This document shows, piece after piece, positions 7,837 through 14,698 of a stretch of 23,707 nt of DNA; within the stretch, counting starts at the first letter, position 1, and the number at the start of each line of letters is the position of its first letter. Position numbers and translations under genes: made by a program. Location of the stretch: assembly GCA_003511125.1 (NCBI GenBank), contig DOJV01000054.1, positions 5,729 through 29,435 on the forward strand, in the 5' to 3' direction. A model generated the notes under the pieces. The model was not told where the DNA came from and ran no database searches. It worked only from the letters and a program-made list of their open reading frames with translations. Origin of the DNA: Candidatus Uhrbacteria bacterium. GTDB taxonomy: Bacteria > Patescibacteriota > Patescibacteriia > UBA9934 > GWF2-40-263.

Positions 7837-7870
7837 GTGGGAGCTTGGATAAACCAAGCGCTTCTACCAC
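7837..7870 (+). promoter_or_regulatory. Probable L1-binding mRNA leader (autogenous control of rplA)
   Basis: The 34 bases fold as an outer helix GTGGGA/TACCAC (one mismatch), an asymmetric internal loop (GCTTC on the 3' side) and an inner helix GCTTGG/CCAAGC closed by ATAAA. From memory, the L1-binding stem of 23S rRNA carries GGUGGGAG on one side and UACCACC on the other, so both strands of the outer helix match the rRNA site. Ribosomal protein L1 is known to repress its own operon by binding an rRNA mimic. Here the element ends 12 bases before the rplA start codon, which lacks a Shine-Dalgarno site, so it could control L1 synthesis alone. Confidence 0.65.
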
Positions 7871-7882
7871 AAAAAAAATACT

Positions 7883-8566
7883 ATGCCTAGCAAAAGATTT
7901 CAGGAGGCTCAAAAACTCGTTGATCCAAAAAAATCCTATTCTGTCGACGAAGCTGTCGGTATTCTAAAAAAAATGCCGGCCACAAAATTCGATGCCGCTG
8001 TTGAGTTTCATGTTAAACTCGGTATCAATCCAACTAAAGGCGATCAACAGGTTCGCGGTACCATTGTACTGCCGCACGGCACCGGTAAAACCAAAAAAGT
8101 CATTGCCTTTGTCGAAGCCGAAAAAGAAGCCGAAGCCAAAGCTGCCGGCGCCGACATTATTGGTAACGAAGAAGTCATGGGCCAAATCCTAAAAACCGGC
8201 ACCATCGAATTCGATGTGGCCGTAGCCACACCGGTCATGATGCCCAAACTCTCCAAGGTGGCCAAAATCTTGGGTCCCCGAGGTCTTATGCCTAACCCAA
8301 AAACCGACACTGTCGGCACCAACATCACCAAAATGATTCAAGAACAAAAAGCCGGAAAAGTCAGTTTTAAAAACGACGATAAAGGAAATATCCATCAGGC
8401 CTTTGGTCGCTTCTCCTTCGAAGAAACCAAACTAAAAGAAAACCTCACTGCTCTGATCGAAGCCGTTAAAAAGGCCAAACCGGCCACCTCAAAAGGTATT
8501 TACATCCAAAATGCTGTTATCTGCGCCACCATGAGCCCGGGAATTCATATTGAAATTGCGGCTTAA
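7883..8566 (+). CDS. rplA: 50S ribosomal protein L1
   Basis: Builds the mobile L1 stalk that handles deacylated tRNA at the E site. The 227 residues match normal length. The segments KGDQQVRGTIVLPHGTGK and AKILGPRGLMPNPKTDTVG are family signatures, the latter in the second domain. It follows rplK after 84 bases that contain a probable L1-binding stem, and is followed at once by a terminator. Confidence 0.97.
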   Translation: MPSKRFQEAQKLVDPKKSYSVDEAVGILKKMPATKFDAAVEFHVKLGINPTKGDQQVRGTIVLPHGTGKTKKVIAFVEAEKEAEAKAAGADIIGNEEVMGQILKTGTIEFDVAVATPVMMPKLSKVAKILGPRGLMPNPKTDTVGTNITKMIQEQKAGKVSFKNDDKGNIHQAFGRFSFEETKLKENLTALIEAVKKAKPATSKGIYIQNAVICATMSPGIHIEIAA

Positions 8567-8571
8567 AAGCC

Positions 8572-8605
8572 AACAAAAAAATCGCCTTTAAGGCGATTTT
8601 TTTGT
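8572..8605 (+). terminator. Intrinsic terminator after rplA
   Basis: Arms AACAAAAAAATCGCCT and its complement surround a 2-3 base loop, the right arm being a T7 tract. It closes the secE-nusG-rplK-rplA unit. Confidence 0.88.
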
Positions 8606-8673
8606 TACTTGATTTTTCCACTTCCCTTCCGCTGACATACCAGGTACGCTGGGGGGAGAAAATAAACAAAATT

Positions 8674-9168
8674 ATGACTGAAAACACTCCCTACATTCGC
8701 CCAACCTGGGACGAATATTTCATGGAAATCGTCCATGCGGTTTCCAAACGCGCCACTTGCGATCGCGGCCGCACCGGCTGTGTTATTGCCAAAGACCGTC
8801 AAGTTTTGGTTACCGGCTATGTCGGCTCGCCCAAGGGCTTGCCCCACTGTGACGAAGTCGGCCACCAAATCAAAACCGTCACCCACGAAGACGGCCACCA
8901 AAGTCAGCACTGTTTACGCACCGCTCACGCCGAACTTAACGCCATTGCCCAAGCCGCCAAGCGTGGCGTAGCCATCGATGGCAGCACGCTTTATTGCAAG
9001 TTGGCACCTTGCGCCACCTGTGCCAAAACTATCATCAACTCCGGCATTGTCCGAGTAGTCTGCGAGCGTCGTTATCACGCCGGCGGCGAAGCTGAAGAAA
9101 TGTTCAAACAAGCCGGTGTGGAAATTATTTTCTTAAACAACGAAATCGAAACTTATGACCGACAATAA
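8674..9168 (+). CDS. dCMP deaminase (deoxycytidylate deaminase family)
   Basis: Zinc enzyme converting dCMP to dUMP, the substrate for thymidylate synthase. Starting at ATG 8674 gives 164 residues; the possible 24-residue extension from 8602 runs through the preceding terminator and is rejected. The zinc signature is complete: TAHAELNAIAQ (His plus catalytic Glu) and APCATCAK (two Cys). The N-terminus RPTWDEYFMEI is the usual family opening, and a G-rich stretch (8651-8658) may act as ribosome binding site. It heads a packed operon with a kinase, an HD hydrolase and a ThyX-like protein; the next gene overlaps it by 14 bases. Confidence 0.92.
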   Translation: MTENTPYIRPTWDEYFMEIVHAVSKRATCDRGRTGCVIAKDRQVLVTGYVGSPKGLPHCDEVGHQIKTVTHEDGHQSQHCLRTAHAELNAIAQAAKRGVAIDGSTLYCKLAPCATCAKTIINSGIVRVVCERRYHAGGEAEEMFKQAGVEIIFLNNEIETYDRQ

Positions 9169-9748
9169 ATTAGTCGCCGTGGTTGGCATGTGCGGCAGCG
9201 GTAAAAGCGTTCTTTCCGATGCCTTGGTAGCGGAAAATTTTGGCTATCTTCGTTTTGGCCAAATTGTCATGGATGAAATCAAGAAAAAAAATCTAGAAGT
9301 TTCCGAATCAAACGAAAGAATAATTCGCGAAGGTTTTCGCAAAGAATACGGCATGGGCGCTTTTGCTGTTCTAAATATTCCAAAATTCGACGAACTGCTC
9401 CAACAAAGCCACGTCGTTGGCGACGGCCTTTATAGCTGGGATGAATACAAAATTCTAAAAGAAAAATACGGCGACAATTTAATCGTCGTCGCTGTTTATG
9501 CGCCGCCGCCAATGCGTTATGAACGACTAGAAAAAAGATTCTCCGACGCTAGCGACACCGCCCTACGCAACCGCGGCTTTTCCCGCGAAGCCGCCGCCGC
9601 CCGCGACATCGCCGAAATCGAAAACATTGCCAAAGGCGGCCCAATCGCCATGGCTGATTATACAATTTTGAACATCGGAACCATGGAAGAATACCGGGAA
9701 CAAATCAAAAAATTTATTGATTGGCTAAAAAAATATGGAAACAATTAA
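9155..9748 (+). CDS. P-loop nucleotide kinase (AAA_18 / UPF0200-like)
   Basis: Small soluble kinase of 197 residues. The P-loop is GMCGSGKS (residues 11-18); the segment LRFGQIVMDEIKKKNL followed by ERIIREGFRKEYGMGAFA resembles the UPF0200 and dephospho-CoA-kinase-like P-loop families. An Asp after a hydrophobic strand (HVVGDGLYSWDE) and an Arg-rich lid (about residues 118-145) fit a phosphate-transfer enzyme. The tail NIGTMEEYREQI is also usual in this group. Between a dCMP deaminase and a ThyX-like gene, a deoxynucleoside monophosphate is the likely substrate, but this is inferred from context; a CoaE-like role cannot be excluded. Confidence 0.72.
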   Translation: MTDNKLVAVVGMCGSGKSVLSDALVAENFGYLRFGQIVMDEIKKKNLEVSESNERIIREGFRKEYGMGAFAVLNIPKFDELLQQSHVVGDGLYSWDEYKILKEKYGDNLIVVAVYAPPPMRYERLEKRFSDASDTALRNRGFSREAAAARDIAEIENIAKGGPIAMADYTILNIGTMEEYREQIKKFIDWLKKYGNN

Positions 9749-10489
9749 ACGGGAAATCACTCCGGAATATTCCATCCTGGTCAGTATTATCAAAAAACTC
9801 GCCGACAACAAAGAACTTTTGCGGCGCATGGACACCGTTCCCCGCTACGAGCGCTACTTCACGGGGGGGGTGAAAAGATTTGGGACATGGACGAACGCGG
9901 ACACGCTCTAAACACTTACGGAACAGTCAACAAAATCGGAAAAATAGATCGGCAAGCCAACCGTCTAAGTCAAGAAGAATTTGATCGCCTGCGCGTCGCC
10001 GCCCTAATTCACGATTTAGGCGAAATGGAAATCGGCGATGTTTCTTACGACGAAAAGCGAGTCGACGACGAAACGGCCGAAAAAAAATCTTTCGAAGAAA
10101 AATTACCAGATTATTTTCCTGACATCAACGAAGAAGAAAAAAAAATAATCCTGAAAATATATCACGAGATTACCCAAAACAAAGACCGAACCGAAAAACT
10201 GGCAAAATATTTTAACTTGGTGGAACGCCTCGGCTACATCTCGAACGGTGTGGAAATTTTCCAAAAACAACCGAATAGTGTTGATTGGCAATGGATGGTC
10301 GGAAACATCTTACACAACCAAGGCAAACATCTTTTAAATTACCTGACAGAATTCGAATCAGCCCGTAAATTTATGACGCCGTTTAAAGAAACTCTCGTGG
10401 CCATGCTAGAATTTGCCAAACAAAAAAAAGCCAAAGATTTTATTCCAGAAGACGCCGAAAGCTGGCAAAAAATTATTGAAATGATTTAA
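9735..10489 (+). CDS. HD-domain phosphohydrolase, frame broken at a G8 run
   Basis: The first 45 codons (ATG 9735, overlapping the kinase gene by 14 bases) read METIKREITPEYSILV and continue to a run of eight G (9863-9870); the same frame then stops at 9909. The rest of the protein lies in the -1 frame and continues to 10489. One extra G, or a -1 slip on the G run, would give an uninterrupted 251-residue protein reading TGGGEKIWDMDERGH across the join. The HD signature is then His 57 and His-Asp 93-94 (AALIHDLGEMEIGD), like YfbR/HDDC2-type 5'-deoxynucleotidases. The expected final metal ligand Asp appears as Asn in KYFNLVERL. An internal ATG at 9887 could make a 200-residue product keeping all HD motifs. 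The cause may be a base-calling error, slippage or real decay. Confidence 0.75.
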
Positions 10490-10514
10490 GAAATTATGGA
10501 GGATCTCATTATTT

Positions 10515-11807
10515 ATGTCTAAAATTTTTCTTTACGACGAATTTAATCCCGAGGATAACGCCATGCTCCAGGCGCTTTATTCACGCAGTCCGGAAAGTGT
10601 AGAGGAACATGTCAACAAAGTCCGAACCAGCGGTTCGGGCAAGTTCATGGAAAAATTTTATGTCGGCTATGGACATTTGAGTATTGCTGACTGCGGCTCA
10701 ACCACATTGTTTATCGAAGGTCTTTCGATTTTGGCCGACAAAGCCATTCAGGATTGGCCGCTATACTCGGGCCAAGAAACCTCGACGCGTTATGTCGACA
10801 TGTCTAAACAACCGATTATTGATCCGATAAACTCTGCGGAAAGCCAAAAAATTATTCAAGACTGGATGGGGTTTTATATCTCGTCACAAGATCAGGTACG
10901 AGACCATTTACGAACCAAATATCCAAAAAAGCCGGACGAAGACGAAAAGGTTTACGAAAAAGCCATCGGCGCTCGTTCTTTCGACATTATGCGCGGTTTT
11001 TTACCGGCCGGCATTACCACTCAACTTAGCTGGCACACCAACCTGCGTCAGGCCTGGGACAAACTCTCGATCTTGCGTCACTGGCCGCTACCAGAAGTTA
11101 AAGAATTAGCCGAAGGCATGTTGTCAACTTTAAAAGAAAAATATCCCAACAGTTTTTGCCACAAACTTTACGACGAACAAGAAATCTGGCGACGAGAAAT
11201 TTCTGAAGCCAACTCGTATTACCACAACCCTCAAACCAGCGCCTTTTCTTACTCGACCAACATCTCCAACGAAAAACTTTTGGCATATCAAAAAATCATT
11301 GCTACTCGACCGCAAAAAACCAACTTACCGCTTTTCTTAGCCGAACTTGGTTTATTCACTTTTGATTTTCTGCTCGACTACGGTTCGTTCCGCGACGTTC
11401 AACGCCACAGAAACGGCGTTTGCCGCATGCCGCTTTTAACCACCGAACTCGGTTTTCAACAATGGTATCTTGAACAGCTGCCGGACAGTCTCCGAGTTCG
11501 AGCCGAACAACTCCTCGAAAAACAAAAAACCGCCATCGCCGCCCTGCCGGCCAGCCCGGAAACCAAACAGTATTACACCTCGCTCGGCTTCAACGTCTCT
11601 TGTCGCGTCGCCTACGCCCTGCCAGCCGCAGTCTATGTCGCCGAACTCCGCTCCTCAAAAACCGTCCACCCAACCCTAAGAATCGTAGCTCACAAAATGA
11701 TCGAAGCCTTAAAAATAAGGTTCCCGGAAATGGCCCTGCACGCCGATTTAAATCCCGATGATTGGGATGTACGCCGAGGGCTGCAAGATATTACGGAGAA
11801 GAAGTAA
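10515..11807 (+). CDS. thyX: Two-domain ThyX-like flavin-dependent thymidylate synthase
   Basis: Expected reaction: dUMP to dTMP using FAD, NADPH and methylene-tetrahydrofolate. The 430 residues are about twice a normal ThyX and look like two fused ThyX-type domains. The N-terminal one carries GYGHLSIADCGSTTLFIEG and SGQETSTRYVDM, the second half of the ThyX motif (E-x-S-x-R-Y), but its RHR position reads roughly Q-D-W-P. The C-terminal domain keeps RHR in FRDVQRHRNGVCRMP but lacks the Ser...Arg-Tyr part. Each half therefore retains a complementary part of the site that neighbouring subunits share in canonical ThyX. GGAGG (10498-10502) lies 12 bases upstream of the ATG. Last gene of the operon, followed by a terminator. 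Activity is not proven by sequence. Confidence 0.82.
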   Translation: MSKIFLYDEFNPEDNAMLQALYSRSPESVEEHVNKVRTSGSGKFMEKFYVGYGHLSIADCGSTTLFIEGLSILADKAIQDWPLYSGQETSTRYVDMSKQPIIDPINSAESQKIIQDWMGFYISSQDQVRDHLRTKYPKKPDEDEKVYEKAIGARSFDIMRGFLPAGITTQLSWHTNLRQAWDKLSILRHWPLPEVKELAEGMLSTLKEKYPNSFCHKLYDEQEIWRREISEANSYYHNPQTSAFSYSTNISNEKLLAYQKIIATRPQKTNLPLFLAELGLFTFDFLLDYGSFRDVQRHRNGVCRMPLLTTELGFQQWYLEQLPDSLRVRAEQLLEKQKTAIAALPASPETKQYYTSLGFNVSCRVAYALPAAVYVAELRSSKTVHPTLRIVAHKMIEALKIRFPEMALHADLNPDDWDVRRGLQDITEKK

Positions 11808-11809
11808 GT

Positions 11810-11874
11810 GTAGAGGTGTAGAAACGTAGAATCGGCTTCGTGGCGAAGCCTCGTAGAAAACGTAAATTTCCGAA
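11810..11874. repeat. GTAGAAACGTA repeat remnants with hairpin after thyX
   Basis: GTAGAGGTGTAGAAACGTAG is followed by the hairpin GGCTTCG-T-GGCGAAGCC (about 11833-11850) and another GTAGAAAACGTA unit. The GTAGAAACGTA word also forms one arm of the palindrome at 18711-18738. Probably decayed repeat sequence. Confidence 0.5.
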
Positions 11875-11876
11875 AC

Positions 11877-11920
11877 AAAAAAAGTCGGTCTTATATCCTT
11901 AATTTAAGACCGACTTTTTT
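11877..11920. terminator. Bidirectional intrinsic terminator between thyX and the methyltransferase gene
   Basis: Arms AAGTCGGTCTTA and TAAGACCGACTT enclose a 13-base loop; A7 on the left and T6 on the right make it work in both directions. It ends the rightward dNTP operon and the leftward methyltransferase gene. Confidence 0.88.
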
Positions 11921-11959
11921 AAATCATTTTCGACACGAAGGGCCGGGCAAAAAAACTCA

Positions 11960-12595
11960 TTATTTTGAGGCTCGAACGACCCATTTTCCGTGATCGTCTA
12001 AATCTAATTGTAACTTTTTAAACTTGGAAAATAATTTTTGAACTTCGGCTTTGGTGTAGTAACTATGCACAAGGCCTTTGTCCGTACCTGTGGTGGGTAT
12101 GTATGAACCATTTTTTAAAGGTTTGTTTTCGCGGACATAAACATTTTTCTTTTTTATCGCCTGCAAATCAGGCACGGTAATAAAAATTTTTCCACTGTCC
12201 ACCAGAGCTGTATGTATTTTATCAACCAAATTTTGGATATCTTTTTTAAAACCATGGTGAATTGTGGAAAAAGAAATTATCAAATCATACCGATCTTTGG
12301 CGATTCGAAATTTAAACATGTCGGCCACTTTAATCCTGCCGGCTTTTTTGCCCAACAAATCTTTGGTCATTTTGACGGCAGTTGAACTGGAATCAATACC
12401 GTCCACCTTAAAACCTTTGCTGGCCAAAAAAGACAAATGTCGCCCTACCCCACAACCAATATCAAGAGCCTGCTTAGTTTTAAATTTTGACTTGGACAAA
12501 AATTTTTTAAACAAAGGGTGCATTTCCGCCAAAAGCGAAACCCAAGCCTGACCGTCTTTTTGATAATTTTTATAGGCCTTATCCCAAATTGTCAT
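11960..12595 (-). CDS. Class I SAM-dependent methyltransferase
   Basis: Soluble 211-residue methyltransferase. Motif I is ALDIGCGVGRHLSFL (about residues 42-56), the acidic end of strand 2 is GIDSSS, and motif IV-like YDLIISFSTIHH is at about residue 104-115. The shape recalls TehB and small-molecule methyltransferases. The substrate cannot be read from sequence. It is followed by the shared terminator and preceded by 59 A/T-rich bases with an AAAATTTT hairpin, so it may be a single-gene unit. Confidence 0.85.
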   Translation of the reverse strand: MTIWDKAYKNYQKDGQAWVSLLAEMHPLFKKFLSKSKFKTKQALDIGCGVGRHLSFLASKGFKVDGIDSSSTAVKMTKDLLGKKAGRIKVADMFKFRIAKDRYDLIISFSTIHHGFKKDIQNLVDKIHTALVDSGKIFITVPDLQAIKKKNVYVRENKPLKNGSYIPTTGTDKGLVHSYYTKAEVQKLFSKFKKLQLDLDDHGKWVVRASK

Positions 12596-12610
12596 AATGA
12601 TTCATTGATA

Positions 12611-12644
12611 AAAAATTTTGTTTTTCAAAATTTTACGCTTCCAC
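12611..12644. repeat. AAAATTTTG-loop-CAAAATTTT hairpin with half of the AAAATTTT element
   Basis: AAAATTTTG and CAAAATTTT are separated by five T between the methyltransferase and cupin genes. The right part (12626-12644, CAAAATTTTACGCTTCCAC) matches 17 of 19 bases of the minus strand of the 18711-18738 element, so it may be a decayed half-copy. Confidence 0.4.
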
Positions 12645-12654
12645 TTATTCCACC

Positions 12655-13053
12655 TTACTCTGTCGTCACACCATCAAACTCTGGCCCATCAGCCTCGGCC
12701 TCGGCTTTGGTGGCCCGGACAACGCCGTCTTTGTGGTGTGGCGGGGAGTAAACGGTGTAGAGTTTCAAATCTTCGGTCTCGGAAGTGTTGATAATATTGT
12801 GTTCGGCTCCGGCTGGCACGATAATCGTCGAGCCGTCGGCGAGGAAGTATTCGTTTCCGTCGATAATTGCCTTTCCTGCCCCGGACTCAAAACGAAAAAA
12901 CTGATCGTTTTCGGAATGTACTTCCAAACCAATATCTTCGAGTGGTTTGAGTGACATAAGAACGAGCTGACAATTTTTGCCGGTGTAGAGAACTTTGCGA
13001 AAATTATTATTTTCCAAAGTGTCTTTTTCGATGTTGGCGTTGTAGCCTTTCAT
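12655..13053 (-). CDS. Cupin-domain protein
   Basis: Small beta-barrel protein of 132 residues when started at ATG 13053 (MKGYNANIEKDTL); an 18-residue upstream extension from 13107 looks unlike the family and is rejected. Cupin motif 1 is visible around LEVHSENDQFFRFESG, with a metal-binding His and Glu, and motif 2 around VPAGAEHNIINT with another His. It resembles stand-alone cupins of the mannose-6-phosphate isomerase-like group. Such proteins bind or isomerise small molecules or sense sugars; the substrate is unknown. The final 30 residues are acidic and probably disordered. Confidence 0.85.
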   Translation of the reverse strand: MKGYNANIEKDTLENNNFRKVLYTGKNCQLVLMSLKPLEDIGLEVHSENDQFFRFESGAGKAIIDGNEYFLADGSTIIVPAGAEHNIINTSETEDLKLYTVYSPPHHKDGVVRATKAEAEADGPEFDGVTTE

Positions 13054-13171
13054 AGAGTTATTTGTTAATTCTAATTTGAATAAATTTACCACTCCGCCCC
13101 ATATCATTCTGAATGCCTCGGACTCAGGACAGATGAATAAAAAACTTTTTTATAAAAAAATCTGAAGAAAT

Positions 13172-13702
13172 TTAATATTTATATTCCTGGGCTCCACAAA
13201 CCGAAAGCTGCATGCAATCGAGCGGGGCTTTAATTTCTTTTTCGTCCATGCAGACCAAACCGGCGACTGACCAGCTCGGGCATTCGACCAAGCAAGAATC
13301 ATAAGCTTCTTGAAGATCACTGGCGGTGACATCCTCGCCATAGCTGGCGCAGGTTTGATATTTTAAACAAACCGATTGGCAATTCGGAGCTTGATTACTA
13401 TTATCTGAAAGTGGATCGTCTATCAAACCATTAGCCGAAGCTGAATAACAGGTCAGGCTGTGCTCGACCAAATCTTCGCAATTTTCGAGACCCATAAGAC
13501 AATTTCTGATATCTCCATCCTGCTCTTGGCAAATTGAAGTGCAGGTCATGGAAACATCTTCAGAACAAATCATCGAGAGTTTTTGTGCGCAAGAATCTAA
13601 ACAACTGCTGTCGCTGTTATAAACCTCGTTATCAGAAACACCAAACCAACCACAACCAGAGACGATTAATAAAATCGGAAAGATAAAAAATAGTTTTTTC
13701 AT
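13172..13702 (-). CDS. Cysteine-rich secreted lipoprotein, unknown function
   Basis: A 176-residue protein with a lipoprotein signal peptide: MKK, a hydrophobic stretch and lipobox LIVSGC, so Cys 17 would be lipidated and anchored in the cytoplasmic membrane. The mature part holds 16 further cysteines in spaced groups such as SCLDSC, MTCTSIC, NCQSVC and SCLVEC, an even number suggesting up to eight disulfides and an exported fold. The spacing suggests two or three diverged copies of one small module. The tail is ALDCMQLSVCGAQEYKY-like. I do not recognise the family. It lies alone on the minus strand with no obvious partner. Confidence 0.75.
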   Translation of the reverse strand: MKKLFFIFPILLIVSGCGWFGVSDNEVYNSDSSCLDSCAQKLSMICSEDVSMTCTSICQEQDGDIRNCLMGLENCEDLVEHSLTCYSASANGLIDDPLSDNSNQAPNCQSVCLKYQTCASYGEDVTASDLQEAYDSCLVECPSWSVAGLVCMDEKEIKAPLDCMQLSVCGAQEYKY

Positions 13703-13783
13703 AATCCGGACTTAGCTATAAATTAGTAAAAACAAAGTTTGCTAAATAAACCTATCACAAAAACCCGAAAAACAATAAGACTT

Positions 13784-13941
13784 TTAAAGCAACTCAATAC
13801 CGCCTGACAGTAGTTCTTTGTTAAAGTTTAATATGTTTGGAAAAAGTCGAAGTTCTTTTAATTTATCAAGATCAACAAACCCGCTTCTTTGGACTTTCTT
13901 AATGGAAAAAGATTGGTTTTACTCTCCTCATTCCATGCCAT
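13784..13941 (-). pseudogene. Possible frameshifted remnant of a small unknown gene
   Basis: Two minus-strand frames follow one another. From ATG 13941 one reads MAWNEESKTNLFPLRK, and the other frame supplies VQRSGFVDLDKLKELRLF onward to a TAA at 13784, both with gene-like composition. A single indel near the middle would join them into about 52 residues. No family is recognised; this may be chance. Confidence 0.3.
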
Positions 13942-13986
13942 CCCCGCACCCCCAAATATACCACCAAACCCCAAACTTTTAAACCG

Positions 13987-14011
13987 CCCAACCCCCAACC
14001 CCAAAGATCCC
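13987..14011 (-). other. G-quadruplex-type motif upstream of dut
   Basis: On the minus strand four runs (GGG, GGGG, GGGGG, GGG) are separated by loops of 6, 2 and 2 bases, meeting the usual G3N1-7 rule. It lies about 20 bases upstream of the dut -10 box, on the template strand for dut. Confidence 0.5.
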
Positions 14012-14026
14012 AAAACCAACCAAATA

Positions 14027-14035
14027 TGATATACT
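14027..14035 (+). promoter_or_regulatory. Extended -10 promoter for dut
   Basis: TGATATACT is an extended -10 box (TATACT at 14030-14035) with no good -35. Transcription from here would give a leader of nearly 100 bases containing the repeat fragment at 14052-14073. Confidence 0.45.
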
Positions 14036-14134
14036 TACAGCACAAAATCCCCGCCTTCGCTGGGCTTCGGCGAGGCACAGCCCGTCTCCCCCAACCACTT
14101 AACCTCCCTCAACCACCCTTTACCCCCCTCCCCT

Positions 14135-14560
14135 ATGCAAATCCTCTTCAAACGTCTCTCCCCCGATGTCCCAATCCCGGAATACAAAACCGCCGGAGCG
14201 GTAGCTTTTGATATTGCTGTGCCGAAAGGCGGAGTAATTCAACCTGGCGAAACCAAGTTTTTTTCGACCGGATTGGTGATAAAAGTGCCGGACGGCTATG
14301 TTTTGTTGGTGGCACCACGATCTTCAAACGCCAAAAAACAAATTCGTATGGGCAACAGTATTGGTTTAATCGATCAAGACTACTGCGGCCCGACCGATGA
14401 GCTAAAATTGGCTTTAAATAATTTTGGATCTGAACCCTACACTGTAAAAGACGGCGAGCGTATTGCCCAATCCATGATTGTGCCAATTGCAAAAGGTGAA
14501 TTTATCGAAACCGCGGATCTTGGCACTCCTGACCGTGGCGGTTTTGGTTCGACCGGTTAA
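14135..14560 (+). CDS. dut: dUTP diphosphatase (trimeric dUTPase)
   Basis: Hydrolyses dUTP to dUMP and pyrophosphate, keeping uracil out of DNA and feeding dTMP synthesis. At 141 residues it is close to the normal trimeric length. The five family motifs appear in order: AGAVAFDIA, APRSSNAKK, GLIDQDYCGPTDELKL (catalytic Asp), DGERIAQSMIVP, and the C-terminal flexible arm RGGFGSTG. It complements the dCMP deaminase and ThyX-like genes 3-5 kb upstream, although a leftward gene block separates them. The plus-strand frame upstream is repeat-derived, and the ATG gives the typical N-terminus. Confidence 0.95.
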   Translation: MQILFKRLSPDVPIPEYKTAGAVAFDIAVPKGGVIQPGETKFFSTGLVIKVPDGYVLLVAPRSSNAKKQIRMGNSIGLIDQDYCGPTDELKLALNNFGSEPYTVKDGERIAQSMIVPIAKGEFIETADLGTPDRGGFGSTG

Positions 14561-14571
14561 TCTGGTATAAT
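14544..14571 (+). promoter_or_regulatory. Promoter for the membrane-protein pair and gatB
   Basis: TTGGTT (14544-14549) and TATAAT (14566-14571, extended by TGG) with a 16-base spacer. The -35 lies inside the end of dut. The leader is about 120 bases and A/T-rich, with an 11-base direct repeat CATTAGACATT at 14657-14667 and 14678-14688 and an AACACT/AGTGTT stem (14595-14622). Confidence 0.6.
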
Positions 14572-14656
14572 TATCAATATTAAATTAAAAATAAAACACT
14601 AATGTTAAAACTAACCAGTGTTAAATGACGGATAATTTTCTTAAAATTAAAACCTT

Positions 14657-14688
14657 CATTAGACATTAGAAATTAAACATTAGACATT
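14657..14688 (+). repeat. CATTAGACATT direct repeat before a start codon
   Basis: Two exact 11-base copies (14657-14667, 14678-14688) end 10 bases before the ATG at 14699. This is one of several different short repeats placed right before genes in this window. Confidence 0.6.
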
Positions 14689-14698
14689 TCCAACCTCT

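Larger units (their letters stand above)
13703..14134. other. Gene-free stretch: remnant, G-rich minus strand, repeat fragment, dut promoter
   Basis: No intact gene is seen in these 432 bases. 13784-13941 holds a broken minus-strand reading frame. About 13930-14130 is strikingly poor in G on the plus strand, with many C runs, and includes a four-run G-quadruplex motif on the minus strand. 14052-14073 is a fragment of the GC-rich repeat also found at 1277-1339. An extended -10 box at 14027-14035 can serve dut. Confidence 0.6.

Noticed and set aside
8602..8673. N-terminal extension of the dCMP deaminase
   Set aside because: It begins within the rplA terminator and precedes the standard family N-terminus at 8674.
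14026..14211. Plus-strand reading frame overlapping the start of dut
   Set aside because: It encodes a FAGLRR peptide from the same GC-rich repeat as 1277-1339 and overlaps the well-supported dut gene in another frame.
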